Positions 55,995 to 64,000 of a stretch of 64,000 nucleotides of DNA are shown here, one piece after another; position 1 is the first letter of the stretch, and each line of letters begins with the position of its first letter. The notes under the pieces were generated by a model that saw only the letters and a list, made by a program, of their open reading frames with translations, was not told where the DNA came from and searched no databases. A program made the translations under genes and the position numbers. This DNA comes from Streptomyces sp. CB02366 (GTDB lineage: Bacteria; Actinomycetota; Actinomycetes; Streptomycetales; Streptomycetaceae). Location: the NCBI RefSeq assembly GCF_001905905.1, contig NZ_LIVT01000001.1, positions 1,238,852-1,302,851 of the forward strand, written 5' to 3'.

Positions 55995-56171
55995 CGCGCC
56001 GTGGTCGGGCGGGGTTCGCGATCACGTGCCCGTGTTCGCCGGCCACCTCTTCTTTTCGGTGACCGGCGAACACCGCGGCGCGTCCACCGTCGTTTCGGCC
56101 GACCGCTCCCGTGGCCCGCGCCGCGCGCTCCGGGTTCTATCCTTCCGCCGCCCCTCCGCGTACCCGGGGTC

Positions 56172-57479
56172 CTACTTCTCCGTGCCCTTCCCCGCCTTCT
56201 CCGGGGCATCCGCTTCACCCTTGCTCCCGGCCTTCTGGGGCGCCGGCCGGTTACCGAGGAAGGACTGCCAGCCGGTCTTGGGGGCCTCGCCCACGCCGAG
56301 CTCGGTGAGCTTGGCGAGCGTCTTCGGGTCCTGGGCGTCCAGCCAGTCGGCGAGCTGCCGGAAGGACACGCACCGCACGCCCTCCTTCGGGCACACCTTC
56401 GCGATGGTCTCCTCGATGGCGCGCATGTAGGTGCCGCCGTTCCAGGATTCGAAGTGGTTGCCGATGATCAGAGGCGCCCGGTTGCCGTTGTAGGAGCGGT
56501 CGAAGGCCTGGAGCAGGCCGTCCCGCATCTGGTTGCCCCAGAACTCGTGCTGGGAGGGATCTCCCTGAGTGGCCGTGCCGGACTGGTTGACCATGAAGTT
56601 GTAGTCCATCGAGAGGGTCTCGAAGGCACGCCCGGGCATGGGGACGAGCTGGAGCGGAATGTCCCAGACGCCGCCCTTCTTCTTGGGCCAGACCTGGTCC
56701 CCGACGCCGCTGGAGTCATAGCGGAAGCCCATGGTCCGGGCTGCGGCGATCATGTTCTTCTGGCCTTCGAGGCAGGGGGTGCGGGCGCCGACCAGTTCCT
56801 TGTCGTAGTCGAAGGGGAGCGGGTCTTCGCCCTTCAGCTCCGGAGCGTTGGACTTCCAGCTCTTGACGAAAGCTTTCGCCTGGCTGATCTCGCTCTTCCA
56901 CTCCTCGACGGACCAGGTCCCGACCCCACCGTCCTTGCCGCAGAAGTGCCCGTTGAAGTGGGTACCGATCTCGTTGCCGTCCTTCCAGGCGGCACGGACC
57001 TCGGCGAGGGTGGCGCGGATGCCCTCAGTGTCGTTGAAACCGATGTCGGAACGGCCCGGCGCGTGCTGGGGCGGGTTGTAGAGGTCCTTCTTCTCCTCCG
57101 GCAGCAGGTACACACCGCTGAGGAAGTACGTCATCTTGGCGTTGTACTTCTTGCCCACACCGCGGAAGTGCGAGAAGAGCTTCTGGCTGTCCTCCCCGGC
57201 GCCGTCCCAGGAGAACACCACGAACTGGGGGGGCTTCTCGCCGGGGGCCAGGCGCTCGACGGCCGGCATGTTCGGCTGGACGCCCGTGTGGGCGGTGGAC
57301 CCGTCCCCGATGAGTTTGACGGCGCCCTTCGGGGCGGCCGGGGGATTCTCCTTGGCGCCGTGGGCACCCTGCTCCGTGTCGTTCGCTCCGGAACCGGAAC
57401 CTCCGGAACAGCCCGCGAGAACGGCGACCAAGGCAGTGGACATGACGCCCAAGGCGATCCTCTTCGTGGCGGCCATCAT
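56172..57479 (-). CDS. Secreted polysaccharide deacetylase-like lipoprotein
   Basis: A 435-residue lipoprotein: a signal segment RIALGVMSTALVAVLAGC with lipobox LAGC, then a Gly/Ser/Asn spacer. The catalytic region has a TIM-barrel NodB-like architecture with SWDGAG, MTYFLSGVYLL and NEIGTHFNGHFCG, and later RTPCLEGQ. The first Asp and the HxxxH histidines are approximate, so true deacetylase activity is likely but not certain. It would trim N- or O-acetyl groups from cell wall or capsule glycans. ATG 57479 with GGAAGAGGG upstream. The C-terminus is a charged Lys/Glu/Gly tail. Confidence 0.85.
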   Translation of the reverse strand: MMAATKRIALGVMSTALVAVLAGCSGGSGSGANDTEQGAHGAKENPPAAPKGAVKLIGDGSTAHTGVQPNMPAVERLAPGEKPPQFVVFSWDGAGEDSQKLFSHFRGVGKKYNAKMTYFLSGVYLLPEEKKDLYNPPQHAPGRSDIGFNDTEGIRATLAEVRAAWKDGNEIGTHFNGHFCGKDGGVGTWSVEEWKSEISQAKAFVKSWKSNAPELKGEDPLPFDYDKELVGARTPCLEGQKNMIAAARTMGFRYDSSGVGDQVWPKKKGGVWDIPLQLVPMPGRAFETLSMDYNFMVNQSGTATQGDPSQHEFWGNQMRDGLLQAFDRSYNGNRAPLIIGNHFESWNGGTYMRAIEETIAKVCPKEGVRCVSFRQLADWLDAQDPKTLAKLTELGVGEAPKTGWQSFLGNRPAPQKAGSKGEADAPEKAGKGTEK

Positions 57480-58228
57480 CCGCCCACCCTCTTCCTTGCA
57501 GGTTATTTGCGTTGGAGTGCCGACACGGCGCGGCCAAATTCGCACGCGGTCCCGCACAGCAAGGGCGACATACCGAATGAAAAACTGACTATTCACCAAT
57601 AAGAGTTATCGACTGGCCCGAACGCCTCAGCCCGCCTCACCCGGCGCCCCCTCCCCCGGAGAGCACCCGCCCGGAGACCGCCGCGCCCGGAAGTCCTCAT
57701 GACGGATTCGGCGGACAGGCCCGCCCCACCGTCCGGTGCCCGGTCCCCGCCGCACCGCCGGCACGCCGGGCCCCGCCGCGCCGTCCGGGCGTCGCCGCGC
57801 CGTCCGGGCTCCGGGCTCCGGGCTCCGGGCTCCGGGCCGAATCCTCCCGCCCTGCGTCCCGGCCGGACCGCCCGGACGCGTCCGGTCTGAACCCGGCCCC
57901 CTCCGGGCCCGTGCAACCAGAGGAACGACCGACAGGAGCGCCGCCGAACAGGACCGCCGACCACCACCCCGCCCCGCACCACCCCGACGCCCCGGGGTCC
58001 CGACGCCCCGAGATCTCCGCGCCCCCTGGGGGTCGCCCTCCACGCCCACAGGCGCGAAATCGCCGTGCCCCACGCGTCGACCGGCGCCCGCGTACGCGGA
58101 ACGGGATCATGGCTCCATACACGAAGACACAGGTCTAAACCAATTCCCGGCAGACACTTGTCACCCGGCCTCGCGCCTGATGAGCTATGCCCCGGGACAC
58201 AACGGACACCCTGGGACTGGGAGAAGTC
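57480..58228. other. intergenic between deacetylase and acsA
   Basis: A 749-bp gap without a supported gene. It contains the deacetylase promoter region (an A/T-richer patch 57520-57610), the 7-bp tandem repeat at 57804-57838, and the acsA promoter with leader up to 58228. Confidence 0.6.
57804..57838. repeat. 7-bp tandem repeat (CCGGGCT)
   Basis: Four exact CCGGGCT units plus a fifth with one change lie in the deacetylase/acsA intergenic region. Confidence 0.95.
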
Positions 58229-60184
58229 GTGAGCAACGAAAGCCTGGCCAACCTGCTGCGGGAAGAGCGGAAGTTCGCTCCGCCTGCCGAGCTGGCCGCC
58301 AACGCCAACGTCACCGCAGAGGCGTACGAGCAGGCCGAGGCGGACCGGCTGGGCTTCTGGGCCGAGCAGGCGCGCCGCCTGACCTGGGCCACCGAACCGA
58401 CCGAGACCCTCGACTGGAGCAATCCGCCCTTCGCGAAGTGGTTCGCGGACGGCGAGTTGAACGTCGCGTACAACTGCGTGGACCGCCACGTCGAGGCCGG
58501 CAACGGCGACCGGGTCGCCATCCACTTCGAGGGCGAGCCGGGTGACAGCCGGGCCATCACCTACGCGGAGTTGAAGGACGAGGTCTCCCGGGCCGCCAAC
58601 GCGCTGACCGAGCTGGGCGTCGGCAAGGGCGACCGGGTCGCGGTCTACCTCCCGATGATCCCCGAGGCAGCCATCGCGATGCTGGCCTGCGCCCGTATCG
58701 GCGCCGCGCACTCCGTGGTCTTCGGAGGCTTCTCGGCCGACGCCATCGCCGCCCGCATCAAGGACGCGGACGCCAAGGTCGTCATCACGGCCGACGGCGG
58801 CTACCGTCGCGGCAAGCCGTCCGCGCTCAAGCCCGCCGTGGACGACGCCGTCTCCCGGTTCGACACCGTCGAGCACGTCCTCGTCGTCCGCCGTACCGGC
58901 CAGGACACCGCGTGGACCGAGGGCCGCGACGTCTGGTGGCACGAGATCACCGGCCGCCAGTCCGCCGAGCACACCCCCCAGGCGTTCGAGGCCGAGCAGC
59001 CGCTCTTCATCCTCTACACCTCGGGCACCACGGGTAAGCCGAAGGGCATCCTGCACACCTCCGGCGGCTACCTCACCCAGGCCGCGTACACCCACCACGC
59101 GGTCTTCGACCTGAAGCCCGAGACCGACGTCTACTGGTGCACCGCCGACATCGGCTGGGTGACCGGGCACTCGTACATCGTCTACGGGCCGCTGGCCAAC
59201 GGCGCGACGCAGGTCATGTACGAGGGCACCCCGGACACGCCGCACCAGGGCCGGTTCTGGGAGATCGTGCAGAAGTACGGCGTCACGATCCTCTACACCG
59301 CGCCCACCGCGATCCGTACGTTCATGAAGTGGGGCGACGACATCCCCGCGAAGTTCGACCTGAGCAGCCTCCGCGTCCTCGGTTCGGTCGGCGAGCCGAT
59401 CAACCCCGAGGCGTGGATGTGGTACCGGAAGAACATCGGCGCCGACAAGTGCCCCATCGTGGACACCTGGTGGCAGACCGAGACCGGCGCCATGATGATC
59501 TCGCCGCTGCCCGGTGTGACCGAGACGAAGCCGGGAAGCGCCCAGCGCGCGCTGCCGGGCATCGCCGCCACCGTCGTGGACGACGAGGCCAACGAGGTGC
59601 CGAACGGCGGAGGCGGCTACCTCGTCCTCACCGAGCCGTGGCCGTCCATGCTCCGCACCATCTGGGGCGACGACCAGCGCTTCATCGACACCTACTGGTC
59701 GCGCTTCGCGGGCACGTACTTCGCGGGCGACGGCGCCAAGAAGGACGAGGACGGCGACGTCTGGCTGCTGGGCCGGGTCGACGACGTCATGCTCGTCTCC
59801 GGCCACAACATCTCGACCACCGAGGTCGAGTCGGCGCTCGTCTCCCACCCGTCGGTCGCCGAGGCCGCCGTGGTCGGCGCGGCCGACGAGACGACCGGCC
59901 AGGCCATCGTGGCGTTCGTCATCCTGCGCGGCACGGCGACCGCCTCGGACGACCTGGTCGCGGACCTGCGCAACCACGTCGGCGCGACGCTCGGTCCGAT
60001 CGCCAAGCCCAAGCGGGTGCTGCCGGTCGCCGAGCTTCCGAAGACCCGGTCCGGCAAGATCATGCGCCGCCTCCTCCGCGACGTCGCGGAGAACCGCGAA
60101 CTGGGCGACGTCACGACGCTGACCGACTCCTCGGTGATGGACCTCATCACCACTCAGCTCCCGTCCTCGTCGTCCGAGGACTGA
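58229..60184 (+). CDS. acsA: Acetyl-CoA synthetase
   Basis: A 651-residue AMP-forming enzyme that converts acetate, ATP and CoA to acetyl-CoA. It shows [11 protein letters not shown] (P-loop), the ACS motif [11 protein letters not shown], and the C-terminal [10 protein letters not shown] whose Lys (about 610) is the site of reversible acetylation. GTG 58229 with GGGAG five bases upstream is preferred over an upstream ATG. Length is the family norm. A perfect 16-bp terminator follows. It probably supplies acetyl-CoA from acetate in the cytoplasm. Confidence 0.97.
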   Translation: MSNESLANLLREERKFAPPAELAANANVTAEAYEQAEADRLGFWAEQARRLTWATEPTETLDWSNPPFAKWFADGELNVAYNCVDRHVEAGNGDRVAIHFEGEPGDSRAITYAELKDEVSRAANALTELGVGKGDRVAVYLPMIPEAAIAMLACARIGAAHSVVFGGFSADAIAARIKDADAKVVITADGGYRRGKPSALKPAVDDAVSRFDTVEHVLVVRRTGQDTAWTEGRDVWWHEITGRQSAEHTPQAFEAEQPLFILYTSGTTGKPKGILHTSGGYLTQAAYTHHAVFDLKPETDVYWCTADIGWVTGHSYIVYGPLANGATQVMYEGTPDTPHQGRFWEIVQKYGVTILYTAPTAIRTFMKWGDDIPAKFDLSSLRVLGSVGEPINPEAWMWYRKNIGADKCPIVDTWWQTETGAMMISPLPGVTETKPGSAQRALPGIAATVVDDEANEVPNGGGGYLVLTEPWPSMLRTIWGDDQRFIDTYWSRFAGTYFAGDGAKKDEDGDVWLLGRVDDVMLVSGHNISTTEVESALVSHPSVAEAAVVGAADETTGQAIVAFVILRGTATASDDLVADLRNHVGATLGPIAKPKRVLPVAELPKTRSGKIMRRLLRDVAENRELGDVTTLTDSSVMDLITTQLPSSSSED

Positions 60185-60236
60185 TCCGAGGTCTGATACG
60201 GCCCCGTACCGGCGTACGGAGGCACGAGCAAGGCTC

Positions 60237-60271
60237 CGATGGGCATCCGGCGACGCGCCGGATGCCCATCG
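60237..60271 (+). terminator. acsA terminator
   Basis: A perfect 16-bp inverted repeat with a 3-nt loop (arms 60237-60252 and 60256-60271), 53 bp after the stop codon. Confidence 0.9.
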
Positions 60272-60455
60272 GGCATTTAGCCTGAAGATCGCTTCACCGC
60301 GAAGATCACCTCATACGGCCCCGCTCCGCACGCCCCCGGTAGAGTGGGCGCTTCATCGACAATTTCAGAGAACATCTCCACAGGGGCGCCGGGAAGTCTG
60401 GTCGGCACGCCGATCAGCGCTACCCCCACGCCGTCCCGACCTGGAGGTCTCTCTC

Positions 60456-61901
60456 GTGGTTCCGCCCCACCCGCCCACGGCCGCACCCACGCCCCCCACC
60501 CCGCCCGGCCCCACGCCACCGCCCCGCCGGCCCCTGCTCGGCAGGCTCTCGCTCCCCGAGCGGAACTACGTGGCGGAGGCGCTCCGCACCGAGACGGTCG
60601 GCGGAATGCTGCTGCTGGTGGCGGCGGTCGCCGCCCTCGTCTGGGCGAACGCCTTCGGCGGCTCGTACGAGGCCGTCAGCGACTTCCACTTCGGCCCCGG
60701 CGCCCTCGGTCTGGACCTCTCCGTGGCGCACTGGGCGGCGGACGGGCTGCTCGCCGTCTTCTTCTTCGTCGCGGGGGTCGAGCTCAAGCGCGAGCTGGTC
60801 GCGGGCGAACTCCGCGACCCGAAGGCCGCGGCCCTCCCCGTGGTGGCGGCCCTGTGCGGCATGGCGGTGCCCGCCCTCGTCTACGCCCTCACCGCGGCCG
60901 CCGGCGGGGGGACGCTGGACGGCTGGGCGGTCCCCACGGCCACCGACATCGCCTTCGCCCTCGCCGTCCTCGCCGTGATCGGCACCTCCCTGCCGTCCGC
61001 GCTGCGGGCCTTCCTGCTCACCCTGGCCGTCGTGGACGACCTCTTCGCGATCCTGATCATCGCGGTGTTCTTCACCTCGGACCTGAACTTCCTGGCCCTC
61101 GGCGGAGCCGTCCTCGGCCTGGTCGTCTTCCACCTCCTGCTCCGCTTCGGAGTCCGGGGCTGGTACGTCTACGTTCCGCTCGCCCTGGTCGTCTGGGGCC
61201 TGATGTACAACAGCGGCATCCACGCCACCATCGCCGGTGTCGCGATGGGCCTGATGCTGCGCTGCTCCCGGCGCGAGGGCGAGCGGCACTCCCCCGGCGA
61301 GCACATCGAGCACTTGGTCCGCCCCCTGTCCGCCGGGATCGCCGTCCCGTTGTTCGCCCTGTTCTCGGCCGGGGTCGCGCTGAACGGCGAGGCACTGGCG
61401 GGCGTCTTCACCCGGCCCGAGACGCTCGGCGTCGTCCTCGGCCTCGTCGTCGGCAAGACCGTCGGCATCTTCGGCGGTACCTACCTGGCCGCCCGCTTCA
61501 CCAAGGCGGAGCTGAACAAGGACCTGGCCTGGGCCGACGTCTTCGCTGTGGCCTCGCTCGCCGGCATCGGGTTCACCGTCTCGCTGCTCATCGGCGAGCT
61601 CGCCTTCGAGGGCGATCCCGAGATGGTCAACGAGATCAAGGCCGCCGTCCTGCTCGGCTCCCTCGTCGCGGCCACGTTCGCCGGTGTGCTGCTGAGGATC
61701 CGGGTACGCAAGTACCGTGCGCTGTACGAGGCCGAGGAGCTGGACGAGGACGCGTCCGGAGTACCGGACGTCTACGAGCAGGGCGACCCGGAGTACCACC
61801 TGCGGATGGCCGTCATCCACGAGCGCAAGGCGGCCGAACACCGCCGTATCGCCGAAGAGCGGGCGGGGGCAGCGCGCACCGAGCCGAACAGTCCGGCATG
61901 A
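60456..61901 (+). CDS. nhaA: Na+/H+ antiporter NhaA
   Basis: A 481-residue membrane antiporter. The Pro-rich N-terminus (about 1-25) is followed by NhaA helices. Diagnostic segments are VPTATDIAFALAVLAV with the ion-binding Asp pair, LAVVDDLFAI, and the C-terminal helices GIGFTVSLLIGEL. A charged cytoplasmic tail of about 60 residues, Glu/Arg-rich, extends the usual length. GTG 60456 has GGAGG 6 bases upstream. It exchanges Na+ for protons in pH and salt homeostasis and lies upstream of the holin-like gene. Confidence 0.95.
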   Translation: MVPPHPPTAAPTPPTPPGPTPPPRRPLLGRLSLPERNYVAEALRTETVGGMLLLVAAVAALVWANAFGGSYEAVSDFHFGPGALGLDLSVAHWAADGLLAVFFFVAGVELKRELVAGELRDPKAAALPVVAALCGMAVPALVYALTAAAGGGTLDGWAVPTATDIAFALAVLAVIGTSLPSALRAFLLTLAVVDDLFAILIIAVFFTSDLNFLALGGAVLGLVVFHLLLRFGVRGWYVYVPLALVVWGLMYNSGIHATIAGVAMGLMLRCSRREGERHSPGEHIEHLVRPLSAGIAVPLFALFSAGVALNGEALAGVFTRPETLGVVLGLVVGKTVGIFGGTYLAARFTKAELNKDLAWADVFAVASLAGIGFTVSLLIGELAFEGDPEMVNEIKAAVLLGSLVAATFAGVLLRIRVRKYRALYEAEELDEDASGVPDVYEQGDPEYHLRMAVIHERKAAEHRRIAEERAGAARTEPNSPA

Positions 61902-61941
61902 TCTGACATCGGATGTGTCGAAGACGGAGAGGGAGTCAGGG

Positions 61942-62472
61942 ATGAGCGACCCCGGCAACTACGCGGGCAACACCGACCGCAGTATCGGGCAGCTGGTCGC
62001 CGAGGCGACGGCCGAGATGTCCGCGCTGGTGCACGACGAGATCGCCCTGGCCAAGGCGGAGGTCCGCCAGGACGTCAAGCGCGGCGCGATCGGCAGTGCG
62101 GCGTTCATCGCCGCGGGCGTGCTGCTGCTCTTCACGATGCCGATGCTGAGCTTCGCGGCCGCGTACGGAATCCACAACCTGGGGCTGGGGCTGGCCTGGT
62201 CCTTCCTGATCGTGGCCGGCGCCTTCATCCTCCTGGCCGCTCTGATCGCCTTCATCGGCCTGCGGAAGTTCAAGAAGATCAAGCCGCCGGAGAAGTCCAT
62301 CGCCTCCGCCAAGCAGACCGCCGCCGTCCTCCAGAAGGCCAAGCCGCACCCGCGTCCGTCCGTCGAGGCCGCCGCGATCGTCGAGCGCTCCGGCAGTTCG
62401 TTGGCGAAGAAGGGCATCGAGAGCGGCGGCGGTCAGGACAGTGCCTCCGCTGTGGCACGCTCGTCCACATGA
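61942..62472 (+). CDS. Phage-holin-like membrane protein (Actinobacterial)
   Basis: A 176-residue protein. It starts MSDPGNYAGNTDRSIGQLV, followed by a helical Glu/Ala-rich segment (VAEATAEMSALVHDEIALAKAEVRQD), two transmembrane helices (SAAFIAAGVLLLFTMPMLSFAAAYG and LAWSFLIVAGAFILLAALIAF) and a basic tail. The YqjD/holin superfamily III arrangement occurs in many non-phage chromosomal genes, so it is not evidence for prophage. ATG 61942 has GGGAG before it. The next gene overlaps its stop (ATGA). Confidence 0.9.
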   Translation: MSDPGNYAGNTDRSIGQLVAEATAEMSALVHDEIALAKAEVRQDVKRGAIGSAAFIAAGVLLLFTMPMLSFAAAYGIHNLGLGLAWSFLIVAGAFILLAALIAFIGLRKFKKIKPPEKSIASAKQTAAVLQKAKPHPRPSVEAAAIVERSGSSLAKKGIESGGGQDSASAVARSST

Positions 62473-63551
62473 CGGCTCCCGATTCCAGCGCTTTCCGCCC
62501 GACTGGTCCCGTGGACCCGGAAGGCCCGGCCGCCCGGCCCGCCGCCGACCCGGCGGCCCCCGTCGGCCAGGCGGATCCGAACGGCACGGCGACCCGGGAC
62601 GACCCGGTCGCGCCCCCCGCGGGCCGGACCGCCGCCGGGGGCCCCGTGCGGCTGGAAGGCCCCTGGACCCACCGCGACGTGGCCGCCAACGGCGCGCGCT
62701 TCCACATCGCGGAGGCGGGCGAGGGCCCGCTGGTGCTCCTGCTGCACGGCTTCCCGCAGTTCTGGTGGACCTGGCGCCACCAGTTGACCGCGCTCGCCGA
62801 CGCGGGCTTCCGGGCGGTCGCGATGGACCTGCGCGGCGTGGGCGGCAGCGACCGCACGCCGCGCGGTTACGACCCCGCCAACCTGGCCCTCGACGTCACC
62901 GGCGTGATCCGTTCCCTCGGCGAGCCCGACGCGGCCCTGGTCGGCCACGACCTCGGCGGCTACCTCGCCTGGACGGCCGCCGTGATGCGGCCCAAACTGG
63001 TCCGCCGGCTCGCCGTCTCCTCCATGCCGCACCCGCGCCGCTGGCGCTCCTCGATGCTGTCCGACTTCGCCCAGTCCCGGGCCGGATCGTACGTCTGGGG
63101 CTTCCAGCGTCCGTGGCTGCCGGAGCGTCAGCTCCAGGCGGACGAGGCCGCCCTGGTCGGCGACCTCATCCAGGACTGGGCGGGCCCCCGCACCCCGGAC
63201 TTCCCCGACGAGGAGACGCTGGCCGTCTACCGGCGGGCCATGAGCATCCCCTCCACCGCCCACTGCTCGATCGAGCCGTACCGCTGGATGGTGCGGTCGA
63301 TGGCGCGTCCCGACGGGATCCAGTTCAACCGGCGAATGAAGCGCCCGATCCGGGTGCCCACGCTGCACCTGCACGGTTCGCTCGATCCGGCCGTCCGCAC
63401 CCGCAGCTCGGCGGGGTCCGGACAGTTCGTCGAGGCTCCCTACCGTTGGCGACTTTTCGACGGTGTCGGACACTTCCCGCACGAGGAGGACCCGATCGGC
63501 TTCTCCACCGAACTCATCAACTGGCTCAAGGACCCCGAGCCCGACCGGTAG
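62469..63551 (+). CDS. Alpha/beta hydrolase, epoxide-hydrolase-like
   Basis: A 360-residue protein with a Pro/Ala-rich N-terminal extension (about 1-60). The hydrolase core has LLHGFPQFWWTWRHQ (HGFP), GHDLGGYLAW with Asp nucleophile at the elbow, typical of epoxide hydrolases or dehalogenases (D in place of Ser), and the terminal GVGHFPHEE His. It is coupled to the holin-like gene by the ATGA overlap, suggesting co-expression. The substrate is unknown. Confidence 0.9.
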   Translation: MTAPDSSAFRPTGPVDPEGPAARPAADPAAPVGQADPNGTATRDDPVAPPAGRTAAGGPVRLEGPWTHRDVAANGARFHIAEAGEGPLVLLLHGFPQFWWTWRHQLTALADAGFRAVAMDLRGVGGSDRTPRGYDPANLALDVTGVIRSLGEPDAALVGHDLGGYLAWTAAVMRPKLVRRLAVSSMPHPRRWRSSMLSDFAQSRAGSYVWGFQRPWLPERQLQADEAALVGDLIQDWAGPRTPDFPDEETLAVYRRAMSIPSTAHCSIEPYRWMVRSMARPDGIQFNRRMKRPIRVPTLHLHGSLDPAVRTRSSAGSGQFVEAPYRWRLFDGVGHFPHEEDPIGFSTELINWLKDPEPDR

Positions 63552-63666
63552 CCGTGGGCACGGCGTGGGCACGGCTGTCCGACGGATCGCCACGTGCCTG
63601 CCGCATAGGCCAATCGGCTGACTCGCACGCGATTACCGACCTTGGGTCACGGGCAGACGTCGGGGT

Positions 63667-63870
63667 ATGGGCTGGACGCACGACTTCACCGACGAAGCAC
63701 GCAACCGCCGCTCCACCGCGTCAGCCGGTGTGAGCACGCATGAGGGGGGCGGCCCTCGCGGCCGGGTGCACCACGTGCATGACGTTCACCGTTCCCGTCT
63801 CGGGATCTCGCGCATTCTCCGCCGCCGGGCCCGCTGGGTCTCGGCACGACTCCGCCACCCCCGCAACTGA
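63667..63870 (+). CDS. Small basic protein
   Basis: A 67-residue frame MGWTHDFTDEARNRRSTASA, His- and Arg-rich in its second half (HHVHDVHRSRLGISR). Third positions are G/C-rich and it stands between two terminator-like structures, so it is likely a gene. Ribosome site is weak. No family recognised. Confidence 0.5.
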   Translation: MGWTHDFTDEARNRRSTASAGVSTHEGGGPRGRVHHVHDVHRSRLGISRILRRRARWVSARLRHPRN

Positions 63871-63877
63871 CCCGCAC

Positions 63878-63909
63878 CGCCGCCCTCCTCGACACATCGG
63901 AGGGCGGCG
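63878..63909 (+). terminator. terminator-like inverted repeat
   Basis: An 11-bp perfect stem (63878-63888 and 63899-63909) with a 10-nt loop lies 8 bp beyond the small basic protein gene. Confidence 0.75.
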
Positions 63910-63924
63910 CTTCGACGTCGGGAC

Positions 63925-63990
63925 CTAGGGCGTGTTGCGAAAGTCCCGCCTGCTCCGGGCGGACGACGCTACTTTCGCAACACGCCCTAG
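63925..63990. mobile_element. 66-bp inverted-repeat element, MITE-like
   Basis: Perfect 20-bp inverted repeats CTAGGGCGTGTTGCGAAAGT and its complement (63925-63944, 63971-63990) flank a 26-bp G/C-rich core. The terminal CTAG at both ends could be the target duplication. The repeat resembles, from memory, ends of IS5-type elements in Streptomyces. No transposase is encoded, so it is a miniature derivative or a decayed IS end near the window edge. Confidence 0.65.
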
Positions 63991-64000
63991 ATGTATTGAC

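Noticed and set aside
61942..62472. Prophage holin
   Set aside because: The holin-like gene stands alone among core genes without lysin or structural genes; this family is common in chromosomes.

Overview
The window is chromosomal DNA of a Streptomyces or a very close relative. The support is very high G+C with G/C-rich third codon positions, many GTG and TTG starts, bldG with its anti-sigma partner, a topoisomerase I with a lysine/alanine tail, a membrane-protein/thymidylate-kinase fusion, and a K+-independent proton pyrophosphatase. Most of the window is conserved core genome. Gene order to about 10.2 kb resembles, from memory, the S. coelicolor groEL2-thrC-otsA neighbourhood, and gene order from about 25.9 kb resembles the topA-bldG-tad-acsA-nhaA neighbourhood. 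I recall these as far apart in S. coelicolor. Between them lies a more variable stretch.

Layout. 0-4.3 kb: HEAT-repeat protein (3' end outside the window), groEL2 with two abutting CIRCE-type operators, and a cold-shock protein. 4.8-10.2 kb: thrC with a CysO/MoaD-like sulfur carrier ending Gly-Gly-Cys, then gpgS, otsA and otsB (compatible solutes). 10.3-12.7 kb: an ABC transporter with a YtrA-type GntR regulator behind a palindromic operator. 12.75-15.7 kb: a Ser/Thr kinase and a small conserved protein. 15.9-25.5 kb: MacB/FtsX-type exporter, orphan type II thioesterase, a frameshifted DedA gene, a two-component system whose kinase has a membrane segment built of 33-bp tandem repeats, an unrecognised helical protein with a possible frameshifted tail, and a CYTH-domain enzyme with two tiny ORFs. 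A tRNA-Thr(CGT) gene closes this stretch.

25.9-39 kb: secreted TAP-type hydrolase lipoprotein, DNA polymerase III delta prime, the MFS-like/thymidylate kinase/coiled-coil fusion, topA, a small membrane protein, a methyltransferase and a lipoprotein. 39.4-46 kb: proton pyrophosphatase, a possible 32-residue protein, the anti-sigma factor and bldG (developmental control), and a divergent Hrq1/MrfA-type helicase. 46-52 kb: a seven-gene Tad pilus operon transcribed leftward with overlapping starts and stops. 52-64 kb: HAD phosphatase, degenerate Fic-like protein, ParA/CooC-like ATPase, polysaccharide deacetylase lipoprotein, acsA, nhaA, holin-like protein, alpha/beta hydrolase, and at the right edge a 66-bp inverted-repeat element that looks like a miniature transposon.

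Short direct-repeat arrays (12, 20, 34 and 42 bp) recur close to gene ends, several next to stop codons. Strong inverted repeats mark most operon ends. No rRNA, CRISPR array, complete insertion sequence or biosynthetic gene cluster was seen. Coordinates and starts come from reading the sequence. Family names rest on recognised motifs, not on database searches.
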